Assembly: GCA_945957605.1 (NCBI GenBank)
Contig: CAMFLR010000006.1
Coordinates: 186,001 to 250,000, forward strand
Reading direction: 5' to 3'
Length of the DNA: 64,000 nucleotides
From: an uncultured Isosphaeraceae bacterium
Lineage (GTDB): Bacteria > Planctomycetota > Planctomycetia > Isosphaerales > Isosphaeraceae
The stretch's first letter is position 1. Each line of letters starts with the position of its first letter. Position numbers and translations under genes: made by a program. This document shows positions 45,972 through 55,774 of the stretch, in pieces. Below the pieces are notes generated by a model, which saw only the letters and a list, made by a program, of their open reading frames with translations, was not told the DNA's origin and searched no databases.

Positions 45972-47420
45972 TCAGAAGCGATACGTCAAGTTCCCGATGA
46001 TTTCGTAGCTGAACGGCCGAGGACCGGTGACCGGCGTCACGACGCCGAACGACACCTTCGTGTGTTCGCGAATGAAGGCGTTCAGGCCATACGTCAGGTC
46101 GACGACGTCCGGCGTTCCCGCAGGGTCACGTAGGTAACCGCCACGATGGTTGAGCGGCGTGTTTACGTGCGTTTCAAACGTCGGCACAAGCGCGGTCAAC
46201 CAGCCGTCTTCGTCGTCGTCGCGATAGACGTAGTAGCCAATGCCGAAGTCGTTATATGCGTAAGTGACGTCCTGCGAGCTCGTCGGCACGCTCACCGAGT
46301 TGAAGCCCTGGAAGAAGAAGCGGTCAAACGCCCAGATGTAGCCAATGTACGGCGTGAATCCGGCGAAGTGCAGGTTCGTTACCGTGCGATTGCCGCCGAA
46401 ATAGCTCGGCCCCGTCGGCGCGGTGAATGCTAGACCGGCCGAGATGATGCTGCCGCTTTCGTCATCACTCCAGAGCGCGAACTTCGAGATCAGCGAAAGA
46501 TCGCCGACGGTCGTCGTTGTGCCAGTGAACTTGGAGTAGCGGTCGGCCAAAGCAATAGTATTGAGCGGCAACTGCGCACCAATCGACGCACGGCCATCCA
46601 TGAACGTCTTTTCAAACCCGAACGTGTTGCGATAGACCTGAATCGACCCAACCTGCGAACCGTACTGCTGGTTGATCTGCTTGTTCACATCGTTGAAGTA
46701 ATTCGTGAAGAAGTAAACACGATCCACCGGTCGCGGTGTTTGCATTTCCGCGATCTTGAACGCTCGGACCGCCGGCGCGAGAATCGCGCCATGCCTCGTG
46801 ATGTGGGGATAGTTACCAGTTGGACCACCTGGCGGATTCGGCGATGGAATACCTGGAGGGCTCGGCGGCGTCGGCGGAGTAAAGCGTGCGGCCGGACTCG
46901 CGAAGCCGAGACGAGCGAGCGTTACGCCACCGACGTTGTCGCCCTGGAACTCAACGGTCCGGCTGGGCCGGCGATTTCCGGCGAGAGCGAATGCGGAGTT
47001 CTGCTGCGCAAATAGATTCGAGCCGGCGAACGAGCTTGTCGTTGGGTTTGTCGGCGTAGTGGGGGTCGCGAGCGCGGTTGAACCAGGCTCATCCGTTGTG
47101 GCGGGTGCGTTGGGATCTGGTGTTGCCGGCCGAGGCTGTGCCGGGCGAGCGGGAGTCTGCGGTGGATTCGCGCTCGGCGTCGTCGGAGCGGGAGCCTGAG
47201 TCGTTCGCACTGCCGCGTCGCGGTTGGCCGCACGTTGCCGCAGCGCGGGCTGTTGCTCCCGAACTTCTTGCCACGTAACGGGCTTGCGCGCTGGGGCTTC
47301 GGGCTCGGTTGCGTCATCACCCAGGCGATTGCTGGGCGCGTACGTCTGAGCCGATGTTAAGCCTGTCGTCGCCAGTAGGAGGACTGCGGTCGCAATCCCG
47401 AGGCGGTATCGCCCATCCAT
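45972..47420 (-). CDS. Outer-membrane beta-barrel protein
   Basis: This is a 482-residue protein with a signal peptide (LGIATAVLLLATTGLTSAQ), then a low-complexity Pro/Ala/Thr-rich region (about 35-125). A beta-rich C-terminal domain of about 300 residues has repeated aromatic strands and ends in Phe (IIGNLTYRF), as outer-membrane barrels do. No known porin family is clear. The ATG at 47420 has GGGAG at good spacing; the longer frame to 47504 lacks an N-terminal signal. It converges with the kinase gene and follows the beta-helix gene on the same strand. Confidence 0.75.
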   Translation of the reverse strand: MDGRYRLGIATAVLLLATTGLTSAQTYAPSNRLGDDATEPEAPARKPVTWQEVREQQPALRQRAANRDAAVRTTQAPAPTTPSANPPQTPARPAQPRPATPDPNAPATTDEPGSTALATPTTPTNPTTSSFAGSNLFAQQNSAFALAGNRRPSRTVEFQGDNVGGVTLARLGFASPAARFTPPTPPSPPGIPSPNPPGGPTGNYPHITRHGAILAPAVRAFKIAEMQTPRPVDRVYFFTNYFNDVNKQINQQYGSQVGSIQVYRNTFGFEKTFMDGRASIGAQLPLNTIALADRYSKFTGTTTTVGDLSLISKFALWSDDESGSIISAGLAFTAPTGPSYFGGNRTVTNLHFAGFTPYIGYIWAFDRFFFQGFNSVSVPTSSQDVTYAYNDFGIGYYVYRDDDEDGWLTALVPTFETHVNTPLNHRGGYLRDPAGTPDVVDLTYGLNAFIREHTKVSFGVVTPVTGPRPFSYEIIGNLTYRF

Positions 47421-47554
47421 GGCAAGCTCCCAGCCGATCCTCGGCTGTCGCGTTCGCGTTCCACCGAACACGCGGATCCAAGGCGCATCCGTTCGCCCCG
47501 TCACCCATGTATCGGCAAGTCAATTAACCCGACTGAACCGCAAACCCCCGAATC

Positions 47555-47570
47555 GCCTGGTCTACCAGGC
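47555..47570. repeat. 16-bp palindrome between two leftward genes
   Basis: GCCTGG and CCAGGC flank a TCTA loop 13 bp after the end of the beta-helix gene. It could be a weak terminator or RNA-processing hairpin, but there is no T run after it on the minus strand. Confidence 0.3.
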
Positions 47571-47582
47571 CAAACAATGCCC

Positions 47583-50500
47583 TTACTTCCCACGCAGCTT
47601 GCGAGGACCGCTCGGCACAACGGCCGGCGCCGCAACTGCCGCGGGCGAAACGGTCGAGCTCGTGAAGTAAATCAGGTTGCCCGTCGTTCTGTTATTGAAC
47701 GAACCATTAATCTGCTTGATGGCACTCTGCCCACCGCCAATCGAATTCGCCGCGGCCGAGAGCGTGCCGCCAATCGTGTTCGCGGAAACGCCGTTCAGCA
47801 ATACGCCGAGTGCGTTGGCGAGCGAAGGATTTCCGCCTGGCAGCAGACCAATCACGTTCCCCGCCACAACATTCGCCTGCGCCTGGCTGCCAAACAACTG
47901 CACACCTGCAACCGGGTGATTGGCAATGATATTCGCACCCAGGCCCGATGCATCGCCAATCGCATTCGCAGGCGCCTGGTTCAGGAAGATGCCAATCGCA
48001 GCGCCACTCAGGCCGACCAGCCCTGTCGCGTCGGTTCCAATCTTGTTGCCGGCGATGAAATTCGCCCGTGAGCCGTTACCCGACACGTTGATATCGGCCG
48101 AGCTGCTCCCCGTGACCACGTTCCCTGCGCCGGCTGTGTTGCCACCGATCGAGTTGTTCGCCGAGCTATCGATCAGCACGCCAATCTGGCTATTGCCAAT
48201 CGCCTTCAGGCCGGTGACATCGGTTCCAATGAAGTTCCCCTGCACCACATTGCCCGAATTGCTTGCCCCTTCGATCTGAATTCCGATCGATCCATTACCG
48301 GAGATGAAGTTGCGAGCCCCGGCATTCGTGCCACCGACCGTCGTTCCCGGCGATTGAATCAAGATGCCGTCAACTCCATTGGGAATCGCCTTCACACCGT
48401 TGGCATCGAGACCAATGAAATTCGCGCCGATGTGCGTACCGGTCGCCGTGGTGCCATTGAGCTGAACGCCCACCGACCCGTTGCCTGAGATCAAATTGCG
48501 ATCGGCCGGCGAATTACCACCGACAAAGGTCCCAGGCGCCCCGTTGAGATAGACGCCAACGAGTCCATTCCCGATGGCTCTCTCACCGGTCGCATCTGTT
48601 CCAATGAGGTTTTGCTGAAGCTGCGTACCAGTCGCCTGCGCCCCCAGCACCTGAACGCCCACCGAGCCGTTCGCCGAGATCACGTTCTGGCGAATAACTG
48701 TGCCAGGCACCTGCGTCAAGAAAATCCCGTCCGACCCATTCGGCGCCGCAGTGTTATTCGGGCTGAGGCCAATCAGGTTACTGAGGATCTGAATATTGGC
48801 CGAAGCAGATCCGGTGATATCAATACCACTGACCTTGTTATTGCCGATCACGTTATTCTGAATCACAAGGCCTGTCAGGCTGTCGCCCGCGATACCGTCA
48901 GTACCGCCAGGGAGCGATTGTCCGTTCGAGGCGAAGCCAATGTAATTGTTGGCGATTTGATTATTGCTTGCTCCCGGGCCGTCCATCTCAATCCCGGCGC
49001 CCTGATTTCCCGCAATCAGGTTGCGTGATGCGGCCGTCGGTCCACCGATTGTCACGTTCGAGGCCCCAAGCACGGTCACGCCATCGCCGATATTCCCATA
49101 GGCCCGGCTGCTGCTACTATCAAGCCCGATGATGTTCTGCGCGATTAGCGCGCCCGATGCTCCGGCACCGACGACCTGCACCCCCGATCCGACGTTGATC
49201 GAAAGCGTATTCCGCCTGACGACGACGCCAGGAGCATTATTGATCAACAATCCCGCTCCGATATTGGGGGCGGGATTATTGTTCACATCAATGCCAACGG
49301 TGTTGCCCAAAACCTGATTGCCGGTCGACTGAGCTCCCGAGATGACAATGCCGCTCGTCGAGTTGCTACCGACGAAATTCCCGGTCCCAGCCGCAGCGCC
49401 AATCGTGTTCGAAGCCGATTGATCGACCACGATTCCCACGAGATTGCCTCGCCCAGGCGCCCCGGCGAGTGTGAGGCCAATCCGGTTATTTGTGATCGTG
49501 TTTTGATTCGAGCCCGCAGCCAGGTAAACCCCGGCGTTCAGGTTCGAGGAAATCACGTTACTGGCGCCAATCGTATTTTGCGACGCACCGACGAGCTGCA
49601 CGCCCACGCCGTGGTTGCCAGAAACGCTCGAGACACTGCCCACGACGTTCGTAGCAACGCTCACGCCACTCGTACCGAACAGCGTAATGCCATTTCCGCC
49701 ATTGGCTGCAATCGAGTTGCCGCTGATCGTTGCGGCCCCGCCATCGACACGAATGCCGTCTTGCACGTTGCCCAGGTTCAGCGCGGCGCTGGCGTCGGTA
49801 CCGATGTCGTTGCCGATAATGCTGACCGCGGTATTGCCCTTATCCAGGTGAACGCCATGAACGCGATTACCGCCGATGACATTCGCAGACTGACCCGCCC
49901 CGCCAATCGTAACCCCGTTTGATGTCCCCACAAAAACGCCGTCGGTGCCGTTGCCGATCGTTTTCGAGCGGCTCGCGTCGAGTCCAACCGTGTTTCCCTT
50001 GATCGCAATGTTCTGCGACCCAATCACCGCGATACCTTCCAGCGAATTGCCGGAAATCGTGTTGCCACCATTTGGCGACGAACCAACCGTGTCGCCCGTT
50101 TCGCCGACAAGCAAGATGCCGCGACCCGCATTTGGAATCGCCGCGCCGCCGTTCGCCGACAGACCAATCTTGTTGCCGCCAATCACGTTCGCCGAGCCGC
50201 CCTGCAGCAGAAGGCCAGTGCCGAGATTTCCCGAGATCAGGTTGTTCTTGAACGTGTTCGTGTTGGATCCAGCAATCGCGGCAATCCCGTTCTGCTTGTT
50301 CGCCAGAGCCGAGAGCCCGTCTCCCGTGGTGCCGATCAGGTTGGAATCAACCACATTCTGCACGGATTGTTTGCTGAGGATCGAAATCCCATTCCCCTGA
50401 TTGCCCGACAAAACATTGCCGCTGATCGTGTTTTTGCTCGACAGGATGAGCAAACCATCGCCGCTGTTGGCGAGCGGCGTCACACCATCACGCTCGACGC

Positions 50501-52697
50501 CCACAAAGTTCGACGTCAGGATATTGCCATCAGCGAATGGGTTGAGCCGAACTCCGACGGTGTTATGACCAATCACGTTGCCCGAGATCGTGTTTGCGCT
50601 CGGGCCGGCGGGCGACTGTTGGTCCAGATTGAGGTCGAATACGATGCCCGGACCGTTGTTTCCCGCGAGCAACGTCCCGATCGTGTTCGAAGCGATCAGG
50701 TTGTTGATCGTTCCACCGCCCTGAACCTCGATACCGAACCCACCATTGCCGGCGATGATGTTCCCCGCTGCGGGCGTTGCACCACCGATCGTGTTGGCCG
50801 TTGGCCCGGTGTCTGCACCTTGAAGTTGAATGCCGCCTTGCGTGTTGGGAATAACAACCGTACCGCCGAGATTCAGACCGACGAAGTTGCCTTGAACCAG
50901 GTTGTTCGACGCGATGCTACCACTAATTGCGATGCCAAACTGATTGCCCGAGACGACGTTCGCTGTGAAAGGCGATGTGCCGCCGATGGTGCTTCCCACT
51001 CCACCGATCGAAATACCGGCGATTGCGCTACCAAGCTTCGCATTGCCCGTAATGTCTGTGCCGATCAGGTTGTTGAAAACCGCCGTGCCAGTTGCCTGGA
51101 TATCGATCTCGATGCCGATGATGTTGCCCGAAATCAGATTCCCCTGCCCTGCTGCTGCCCCGCCAATCGTCGAATTGCTGCCGTTGACATAGATACCCGC
51201 ATCATTGTTCGCGACGACAGTCTTCCCCGTCGGATCGGCGCCGATGATGTTGTTGATGACGAGAGTTGAATCCTCGCCGTTCTCGATATCAATCCCGCGT
51301 GCGCCATTCCCTGAGATGACGTTGTTGCCGCCAGAGCCAACTGCACCAATGGTGTTTAGCTTGGTCGGCACAGGGTTTTGCAGCGTGCTGCCGGGCAAGA
51401 ACACTCCATCAAGCGTATTTCCGAGCGCGGTGCCAGCGAGATTCAGGCCAATCGTGTTGCCAGCAACCAGGTTGCTTGAGCCGCCCAGCGTAATTCCATT
51501 GCCCAGGTTGCCCGAGATCAGATTAGCGAGGCCGGCTGTTGTGCCACCGATCGTCGCATTACTGGCATCGATATTGTTAATCCCATCGCCCTGATTCGCG
51601 AGCGCCGTCGCGCCCGTGATATCGGTACCGATGTAGTTCCCCTGAATCACAGTTGCCGTGCCGATGTTGCCCTGCAACGTGATGCCAGGTCCCGTGTTAC
51701 CCGAGATCAGGTTGCCGCTATTGTTCGACACCGAAATTCGCTGACCGCCCACCGTCGTGTCGGTCGCGCCATTGATCGAAATGCCGCCCAGGGTGTTGCC
51801 AATCGCCACAGCGCCGCTGCCGTCGGTACCGATGAGATTCCCGGAAATAGCGGTCGTCGCCGAACCAGTGTCGAGCGCAACACCGTAACCGCCATTACCC
51901 GAAATGACATTCGCGAAAATGGGCGATGCACCGCTGCCAATCGAGTTCAGCGAACCGCCCTTGACCTCGACACCGTTATTACCGTTCGCCATCGATGTCT
52001 GGCTGGTCGGGTCGAGCCCGATCACATTGCCGAGCACCGAGTTGCTATCGGAAGTTCCGGTGATGTCGACGCCGTCGTTGCCATTTCCGGAGATGACGTT
52101 GCCACCAATCGCCCCGTTTGGACCGACGGTGTTTCCCGATGCGTTCACAAGCAAGATGCCGTCGAGCAAGTTGCCTGCGACCGTTGGCCCGTTACTGGAA
52201 GTGCCAGGATCAACACCAACATAGCATCCGTCGACAATGCATCCCGCGGCGCCGTTGATCACGATGCCGTTGTTGGAAAAGTTGATCACACCAAGGCCAC
52301 GAATTTCCGTGCCCGCCGCGGAACTATCGACAGTCAACCCGTCGGTTCCGGACTGGCTATTCTGGCCATCAATGACGACGGTAGGGATACCAGCGTAAAT
52401 CGGATCCGAAGTGCCATCAATGAGCACCTTCGTTGTGATATCAGGCAGCGCGGACGCGAGAAGAATGTGCAGTCCACCGTCGGACCGGAAGGTAATCGTA
52501 TTTGGACCTGGCGTACTATTCGATTGATTGATCGCATTGCGCAGTGTCCCCTGCGCACCGTCATCAAACGGCGAAGTGACGAGAAAATTCGCCAGCAAGC
52601 AGCGATCTTCAAGGTAATCGACCGCCAACCGGCCGACCTCGCCGCCGCGCACAGCTTGCCCGATCGTCAGACTCCGGCGAACTCGTCGATTACGCAT
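47583..52697 (-). CDS. Giant parallel beta-helix surface protein with LEDR motif
   Basis: This is a 1704-residue protein. The N-terminus has a basic segment and the planctomycete VDYLEDRCLLA motif, followed by the domain FDDGAQGTLRNAINQSN found at the start of many surface beta-helix proteins. The remainder is a long array of short repeats such as NTIGG, NVISGNGGYGV, GNLIGTDGSG and NLISGNTGPGI, rich in Gly, Asn and Ile. These match right-handed parallel beta-helix (NosD/pectate-lyase-like) repeats. No catalytic site stands out, so it is likely structural or adhesive. The ATG at 52697 is chosen; the TTG at 52730 is less likely. It may be a fibre or cell-surface layer component. Repeats make it prone to recombination. 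Confidence 0.85.
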   Translation of the reverse strand: MRNRRVRRSLTIGQAVRGGEVGRLAVDYLEDRCLLANFLVTSPFDDGAQGTLRNAINQSNSTPGPNTITFRSDGGLHILLASALPDITTKVLIDGTSDPIYAGIPTVVIDGQNSQSGTDGLTVDSSAAGTEIRGLGVINFSNNGIVINGAAGCIVDGCYVGVDPGTSSNGPTVAGNLLDGILLVNASGNTVGPNGAIGGNVISGNGNDGVDITGTSDSNSVLGNVIGLDPTSQTSMANGNNGVEVKGGSLNSIGSGASPIFANVISGNGGYGVALDTGSATTAISGNLIGTDGSGAVAIGNTLGGISINGATDTTVGGQRISVSNNSGNLISGNTGPGITLQGNIGTATVIQGNYIGTDITGATALANQGDGINNIDASNATIGGTTAGLANLISGNLGNGITLGGSSNLVAGNTIGLNLAGTALGNTLDGVFLPGSTLQNPVPTKLNTIGAVGSGGNNVISGNGARGIDIENGEDSTLVINNIIGADPTGKTVVANNDAGIYVNGSNSTIGGAAAGQGNLISGNIIGIEIDIQATGTAVFNNLIGTDITGNAKLGSAIAGISIGGVGSTIGGTSPFTANVVSGNQFGIAISGSIASNNLVQGNFVGLNLGGTVVIPNTQGGIQLQGADTGPTANTIGGATPAAGNIIAGNGGFGIEVQGGGTINNLIASNTIGTLLAGNNGPGIVFDLNLDQQSPAGPSANTISGNVIGHNTVGVRLNPFADGNILTSNFVGVERDGVTPLANSGDGLLILSSKNTISGNVLSGNQGNGISILSKQSVQNVVDSNLIGTTGDGLSALANKQNGIAAIAGSNTNTFKNNLISGNLGTGLLLQGGSANVIGGNKIGLSANGGAAIPNAGRGILLVGETGDTVGSSPNGGNTISGNSLEGIAVIGSQNIAIKGNTVGLDASRSKTIGNGTDGVFVGTSNGVTIGGAGQSANVIGGNRVHGVHLDKGNTAVSIIGNDIGTDASAALNLGNVQDGIRVDGGAATISGNSIAANGGNGITLFGTSGVSVATNVVGSVSSVSGNHGVGVQLVGASQNTIGASNVISSNLNAGVYLAAGSNQNTITNNRIGLTLAGAPGRGNLVGIVVDQSASNTIGAAAGTGNFVGSNSTSGIVISGAQSTGNQVLGNTVGIDVNNNPAPNIGAGLLINNAPGVVVRRNTLSINVGSGVQVVGAGASGALIAQNIIGLDSSSSRAYGNIGDGVTVLGASNVTIGGPTAASRNLIAGNQGAGIEMDGPGASNNQIANNYIGFASNGQSLPGGTDGIAGDSLTGLVIQNNVIGNNKVSGIDITGSASANIQILSNLIGLSPNNTAAPNGSDGIFLTQVPGTVIRQNVISANGSVGVQVLGAQATGTQLQQNLIGTDATGERAIGNGLVGVYLNGAPGTFVGGNSPADRNLISGNGSVGVQLNGTTATGTHIGANFIGLDANGVKAIPNGVDGILIQSPGTTVGGTNAGARNFISGNGSIGIQIEGASNSGNVVQGNFIGTDVTGLKAIGNSQIGVLIDSSANNSIGGNTAGAGNVVTGSSSADINVSGNGSRANFIAGNKIGTDATGLVGLSGAAIGIFLNQAPANAIGDASGLGANIIANHPVAGVQLFGSQAQANVVAGNVIGLLPGGNPSLANALGVLLNGVSANTIGGTLSAAANSIGGGQSAIKQINGSFNNRTTGNLIYFTSSTVSPAAVAAPAVVPSGPRKLRGK

Positions 52698-52967
52698 CTC
52701 AAAATTCCCCGGCGTGCCCAGGTCGACCAAATGCGCGAGCGATTACAACACCATCGTTAATGTCCTATTCTCTGTCAAATTCCGCGGATGACTTGAACAA
52801 TTTACTCGACGTCAAACGATACAAACCACCAGCGCCCGCAGACTCGCTTGCGAATTAGCCAATCCAATAGGTCAATGCGGTCAATCAAGTCTGCGTGACG
52901 CGCAAAGTTTGCCAGAACTTGCGATGTTGCTGTCTCGATTGTTCGAGTGAAACCACGGATCATGTGG
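52698..52967. other. Intergenic region, nothing recognised
   Basis: About 270 bp between two leftward genes. It is somewhat A/T-rich and should hold the promoter of the beta-helix gene. No hairpin, repeat or open frame worth calling. Confidence 0.4.
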
Positions 52968-53354
52968 TCAACCGTCGTCTGATTCCATCTCTGGCTGAGC
53001 GTCGATGGTGTAATGTTCCGGTTTGCGTAGGGTCACCTCGGGTGGGTTTGCTCGAGTGAGCACATCCTCGACCTGGATGGCAAATTCTGGATCGAGTTTC
53101 ACGGTAAGCAATTCGGGATGATTCGACGACACGTAGTGGAGAAACGACCAGTTCCGGAGCCGATCGTCGGTGCAAACGGCCTGAATTGCACGCACGACCT
53201 CGCCAAATTCCTTGATTGTCTCAACGCTGATATTGTGATCGCTAAACTGAATATCAAGCGAGATATCGCCTGTCGAGTTCGACTGGCACGCCGGGCATGG
53301 ACAAAGTGCGCCGAACTTCGTTTCGCCACAATTGAGACATAACGCCCAGGTCAT
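52968..53354 (-). CDS. Small zinc-ribbon-like protein of unknown function
   Basis: This is a 128-residue protein that opens with a Cys-rich segment (CLNCG...CPCPAC), likely a zinc ribbon, followed by a mixed domain of about 90 residues with no known match. There is no signal peptide. GGAGG precedes the ATG at ideal spacing, so translation is well supported. It is the most downstream gene of a patch of small leftward genes between 53 and 60.4 kb. Confidence 0.7.
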   Translation of the reverse strand: MTWALCLNCGETKFGALCPCPACQSNSTGDISLDIQFSDHNISVETIKEFGEVVRAIQAVCTDDRLRNWSFLHYVSSNHPELLTVKLDPEFAIQVEDVLTRANPPEVTLRKPEHYTIDAQPEMESDDG

Positions 53355-53459
53355 CTCAAAACCTCCCCTTTCGAAATCGTCACGGATTCAATGGGCTGGA
53401 TTCGCTCCCACTTCAAACTCCTCAATTCGCACTTACGCATGCTAAGCGATCAACGATCA

Positions 53460-54206
53460 TCAAATCTTAACGACTTCTCCGCGCCATCCGTTCAAAGTGC
53501 GTTCGCCGATCACGAGGCAACTCGCATCTCCGTCGGCCTCGGCAACCGGCTCACCTCGTGGACTCCAAATCGCGCTCTTTCCAACCGACTGAAACGTCCC
53601 CACCGAGTCAGCATGATTGGCCATCACCACAAGCATGCCGAACTGAGTCGAGTACGCGCGAAGGCGAGGCGCGTCGGTCGCGTACCACTCCTCGTTGAGA
53701 AACACGCCCGCTGCATAAATGCTGCCCCCCTGCTCTAAATACCCCTGCGGATGCGATGCCTTGGAAGCGTCGGCACAAATCGCCAGACCGACGTTTTCTG
53801 CACCGTTCGCGAGTATCAACCACTCGGCACCAGGCGCAAAATACGTTGGTTCTGTACCGCCGAGGTGCATTTTGATGTAGCTCCTCCTGTTCCCAGTATC
53901 CTCCAAAATAACGGCCCCCAAGCCTGGCAATCCCTCACCAATCTTGAGCGGCGTCCCCACGACTACCGCCATCTGAAAACATTTCGCGAGCACAGCAAGT
54001 GGCGCCAGACGCTCGTCGCTTGACTCAATCGCAAACTCTGCGGCGAGGTCAAGCTCGTAGCCGGTCAACGAGAGTTCTGGAAATATCAGCAGCGAAACAT
54101 TCCTTCGGCCTGCAGCCTCGATGGCGTTTGCATGAGTTCGTAGGTTTCGCTCCCAGTCGCCCCGCACCGACGCCACCTGCGCCGCTGCGATCTTAAAACT
54201 CTTCAT
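53460..54206 (-). CDS. Carbon-nitrogen hydrolase (nitrilase superfamily)
   Basis: This is a 248-residue enzyme. The catalytic triad is visible: Glu in FPELSLTGYE near residue 44, Lys in YIKMHLGG near 114 and Cys in LAICADASK near 145. It begins with KIAAAQVASVRGDWERN, the typical first strand. These enzymes hydrolyse amides or nitriles of small molecules; the substrate is unknown. The ATG at 54206 overlaps the end of the upstream zinc-ribbon gene by 14 bp, so the genes are coupled. A longer frame to 54248 lacks the family start. Confidence 0.9.
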   Translation of the reverse strand: MKSFKIAAAQVASVRGDWERNLRTHANAIEAAGRRNVSLLIFPELSLTGYELDLAAEFAIESSDERLAPLAVLAKCFQMAVVVGTPLKIGEGLPGLGAVILEDTGNRRSYIKMHLGGTEPTYFAPGAEWLILANGAENVGLAICADASKASHPQGYLEQGGSIYAAGVFLNEEWYATDAPRLRAYSTQFGMLVVMANHADSVGTFQSVGKSAIWSPRGEPVAEADGDASCLVIGERTLNGWRGEVVKI

Positions 54207-54582
54207 GCGTTTCAACACCAGATACGAGTTCGTCTGGATCGTTCTCATTATCGTGAGGCGAATCGTCGATCACGAGCTTTCCACGCCCCAGCGCCAATCC
54301 ACCAAAGAGCGCAAAGCCACCGGGTAAGAACGCGCCAACGGCAGCAAACTGCCCGTCGGATTCATGTAAGTCGTACCGAGGTAAGGAAGCAAGGGCCACG
54401 ATCAGCAGCAATATGCCGAGCACAACGAGCGCCCCGCCGCACGCACGTTTTGGCCAGGGCGCAGGTTGTACTCGAACCTTTGACGGATCGAATCTCTTCT
54501 CACAGCCATCACATGTCACCAGTCCGTTCTGAACCGGTACCTGCAGCCTTCGATCGCAATAAGGACAGGTCAACTTCGACAT
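54193..54582 (-). CDS. Zinc-ribbon protein with two membrane helices
   Basis: This is a 129-residue protein. A zinc ribbon sits at the N-terminus (CPYCDRRL...CDGCEKRF), then two hydrophobic segments (CGGALVVLGILLLIVALASL and AFLPGGFALFGGLALG) and an acidic tail. The layout recalls the larger zinc-ribbon membrane protein at the left end of the window. GGAG lies nine bases before the ATG at 54582; a longer frame to 54738 is unlikely. It overlaps the nitrilase gene start by 14 bp. Function unknown. Confidence 0.75.
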   Translation of the reverse strand: MSKLTCPYCDRRLQVPVQNGLVTCDGCEKRFDPSKVRVQPAPWPKRACGGALVVLGILLLIVALASLPRYDLHESDGQFAAVGAFLPGGFALFGGLALGRGKLVIDDSPHDNENDPDELVSGVETHEEF

Positions 54583-54631
54583 GCCACACTTCTCCAGAGA
54601 TACAGTTGTCACTGACCAGGACGACTCGCGT

Positions 54632-55000
54632 CTACGAAGTCGCCAGAATCCATTCTCGCGCTGCCTCGACATCCGCCGCGCGAAAATGCTTGATCTCAGC
54701 CGACACGAAATGCGAAGCAAGATGCTCCGCGATATCACCGAAAGGTGAGTCGGTCACAAGTGCGACCTTCTTGACCTGGCGATGATGGTCTTGCACAAAT
54801 CGAACATGCGCAACGAATGCCCGGAAATCTTGCCATCCGGGAAACGAAGACACTTCGATGATAATCCCCGCCAGTCCACCCGTCTCCTCGATGTGCGGGT
54901 CAACCAGTTGGGCAACTTCCGCAAAATCCTCCGCTGCGAGCGCCGATTTGGGACGAAGGTAAAGAATCGACTGCGAAGCATCGAGTTCGTGTTCAATCAT
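54632..55000 (-). CDS. SpoIIAA/STAS-like protein
   Basis: This is a 122-residue cytosolic protein resembling the SpoIIAA-like (STAS-related) family. It has LYLRPKSALAAEDFAEVAQLV at the start, then IIIEVSSFPGW near residue 47 and VALVTDSPFGDIAEHLASHF. No conserved phosphorylatable Ser is evident as in true anti-sigma-factor antagonists. Family members occur as stress-linked proteins; the function here is unknown. It is the first of three closely spaced leftward genes that end with the nitrilase. Confidence 0.8.
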   Translation of the reverse strand: MIEHELDASQSILYLRPKSALAAEDFAEVAQLVDPHIEETGGLAGIIIEVSSFPGWQDFRAFVAHVRFVQDHHRQVKKVALVTDSPFGDIAEHLASHFVSAEIKHFRAADVEAAREWILATS

Positions 55001-55316
55001 GGCATCTCACCCCGATGAAACATCACCCGTTCAAGCTTGATTGACGCTGCCTGGTTCTTCGTGCTCGAAAACCGTCCCCAACTGGATATGTTCCTGGAGA
55101 GGATGGTGAAAATCCACTGCGAATCAAGGAAGCAGTTCGTGGTCGATATGCGGTTAGCGCTTTGAACGGAAAACTCGCAGTTCCTACCGCGGCCTCACAC
55201 GACGTATCGAGAAAAACCACAGACGACCAGTCTCATCCGGCCCGAAAAAAGCCGGAACTTGCCACGCCAGCATTGTGCGATTCTTGCACGCGCCTGACTT
55301 CTACACCGACTGACAG
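55001..55316. other. Intergenic region, nothing recognised
   Basis: About 316 bp between two leftward genes. The short open frames on both strands (for example 55023-55220 and 55162-55374) have no protein-like character or ribosome site. It presumably carries the promoter for the STAS-nitrilase unit. Confidence 0.4.
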
Positions 55317-55742
55317 CTACAACCCGAGCCTATCGACAAACTCCGCAAAATCATCCGCGAACACTGTCCAGTAGTTCGGAAGACCTCGTCCTGGCCATTC
55401 GAGACTCATCACACGCGGTTTCGATCGATCGACCGAGTAGTCGAGCAAAATCGGCGAGTCGGAGCCCATTCCGAAATCAGCAATCTCAACGACCGCCTCA
55501 GCAACAAGCTCATGCAAAGCACCGTCATGGGAGTAGAATTTCGCGCCACTACCGCGCAAGATTTGCGCGACCGTGTGAAACGGAGGCGAATACAGATAAA
55601 CCTTGCGGAGCATGCGCGGCCGGTCTTCAGCAACCAGGGAACGGTTATTCTGCTGAAGTGCCTCTGCTGAATCACGCGGCCACCTTCCGGCTTCTAGCAT
55701 CTCAACGAGCAGTTCCGGAATGCGTAGCCCCTCGACTTCCAT
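55317..55742 (-). CDS. SUKH (SMI1/KNR4-like) protein
   Basis: This is a 141-residue cytosolic protein. The segments GSDSPILLDYS, PRVMSLEWPG and the ending NYWTVFADDFAEFVDRLGL match the SMI1/KNR4 (SUKH) fold. In bacteria these are often immunity proteins against polymorphic toxins, but many stand alone. No toxin gene is adjacent here. The ATG at 55742 has GGAG at good spacing. It follows the next gene upstream by only 32 bp, so the two are likely one unit. Confidence 0.6.
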   Translation of the reverse strand: MEVEGLRIPELLVEMLEAGRWPRDSAEALQQNNRSLVAEDRPRMLRKVYLYSPPFHTVAQILRGSGAKFYSHDGALHELVAEAVVEIADFGMGSDSPILLDYSVDRSKPRVMSLEWPGRGLPNYWTVFADDFAEFVDRLGL

Positions 55743-55774
55743 CGAACTCCAATCTTGTTGAAGAGAACCTATCG

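Noticed and set aside
47583-52697. CRISPR or tandem DNA repeat array
   Set aside because: The repeated units are of variable length and stay in one open frame encoding beta-helix repeats. There are no fixed-length repeats with unique spacers.
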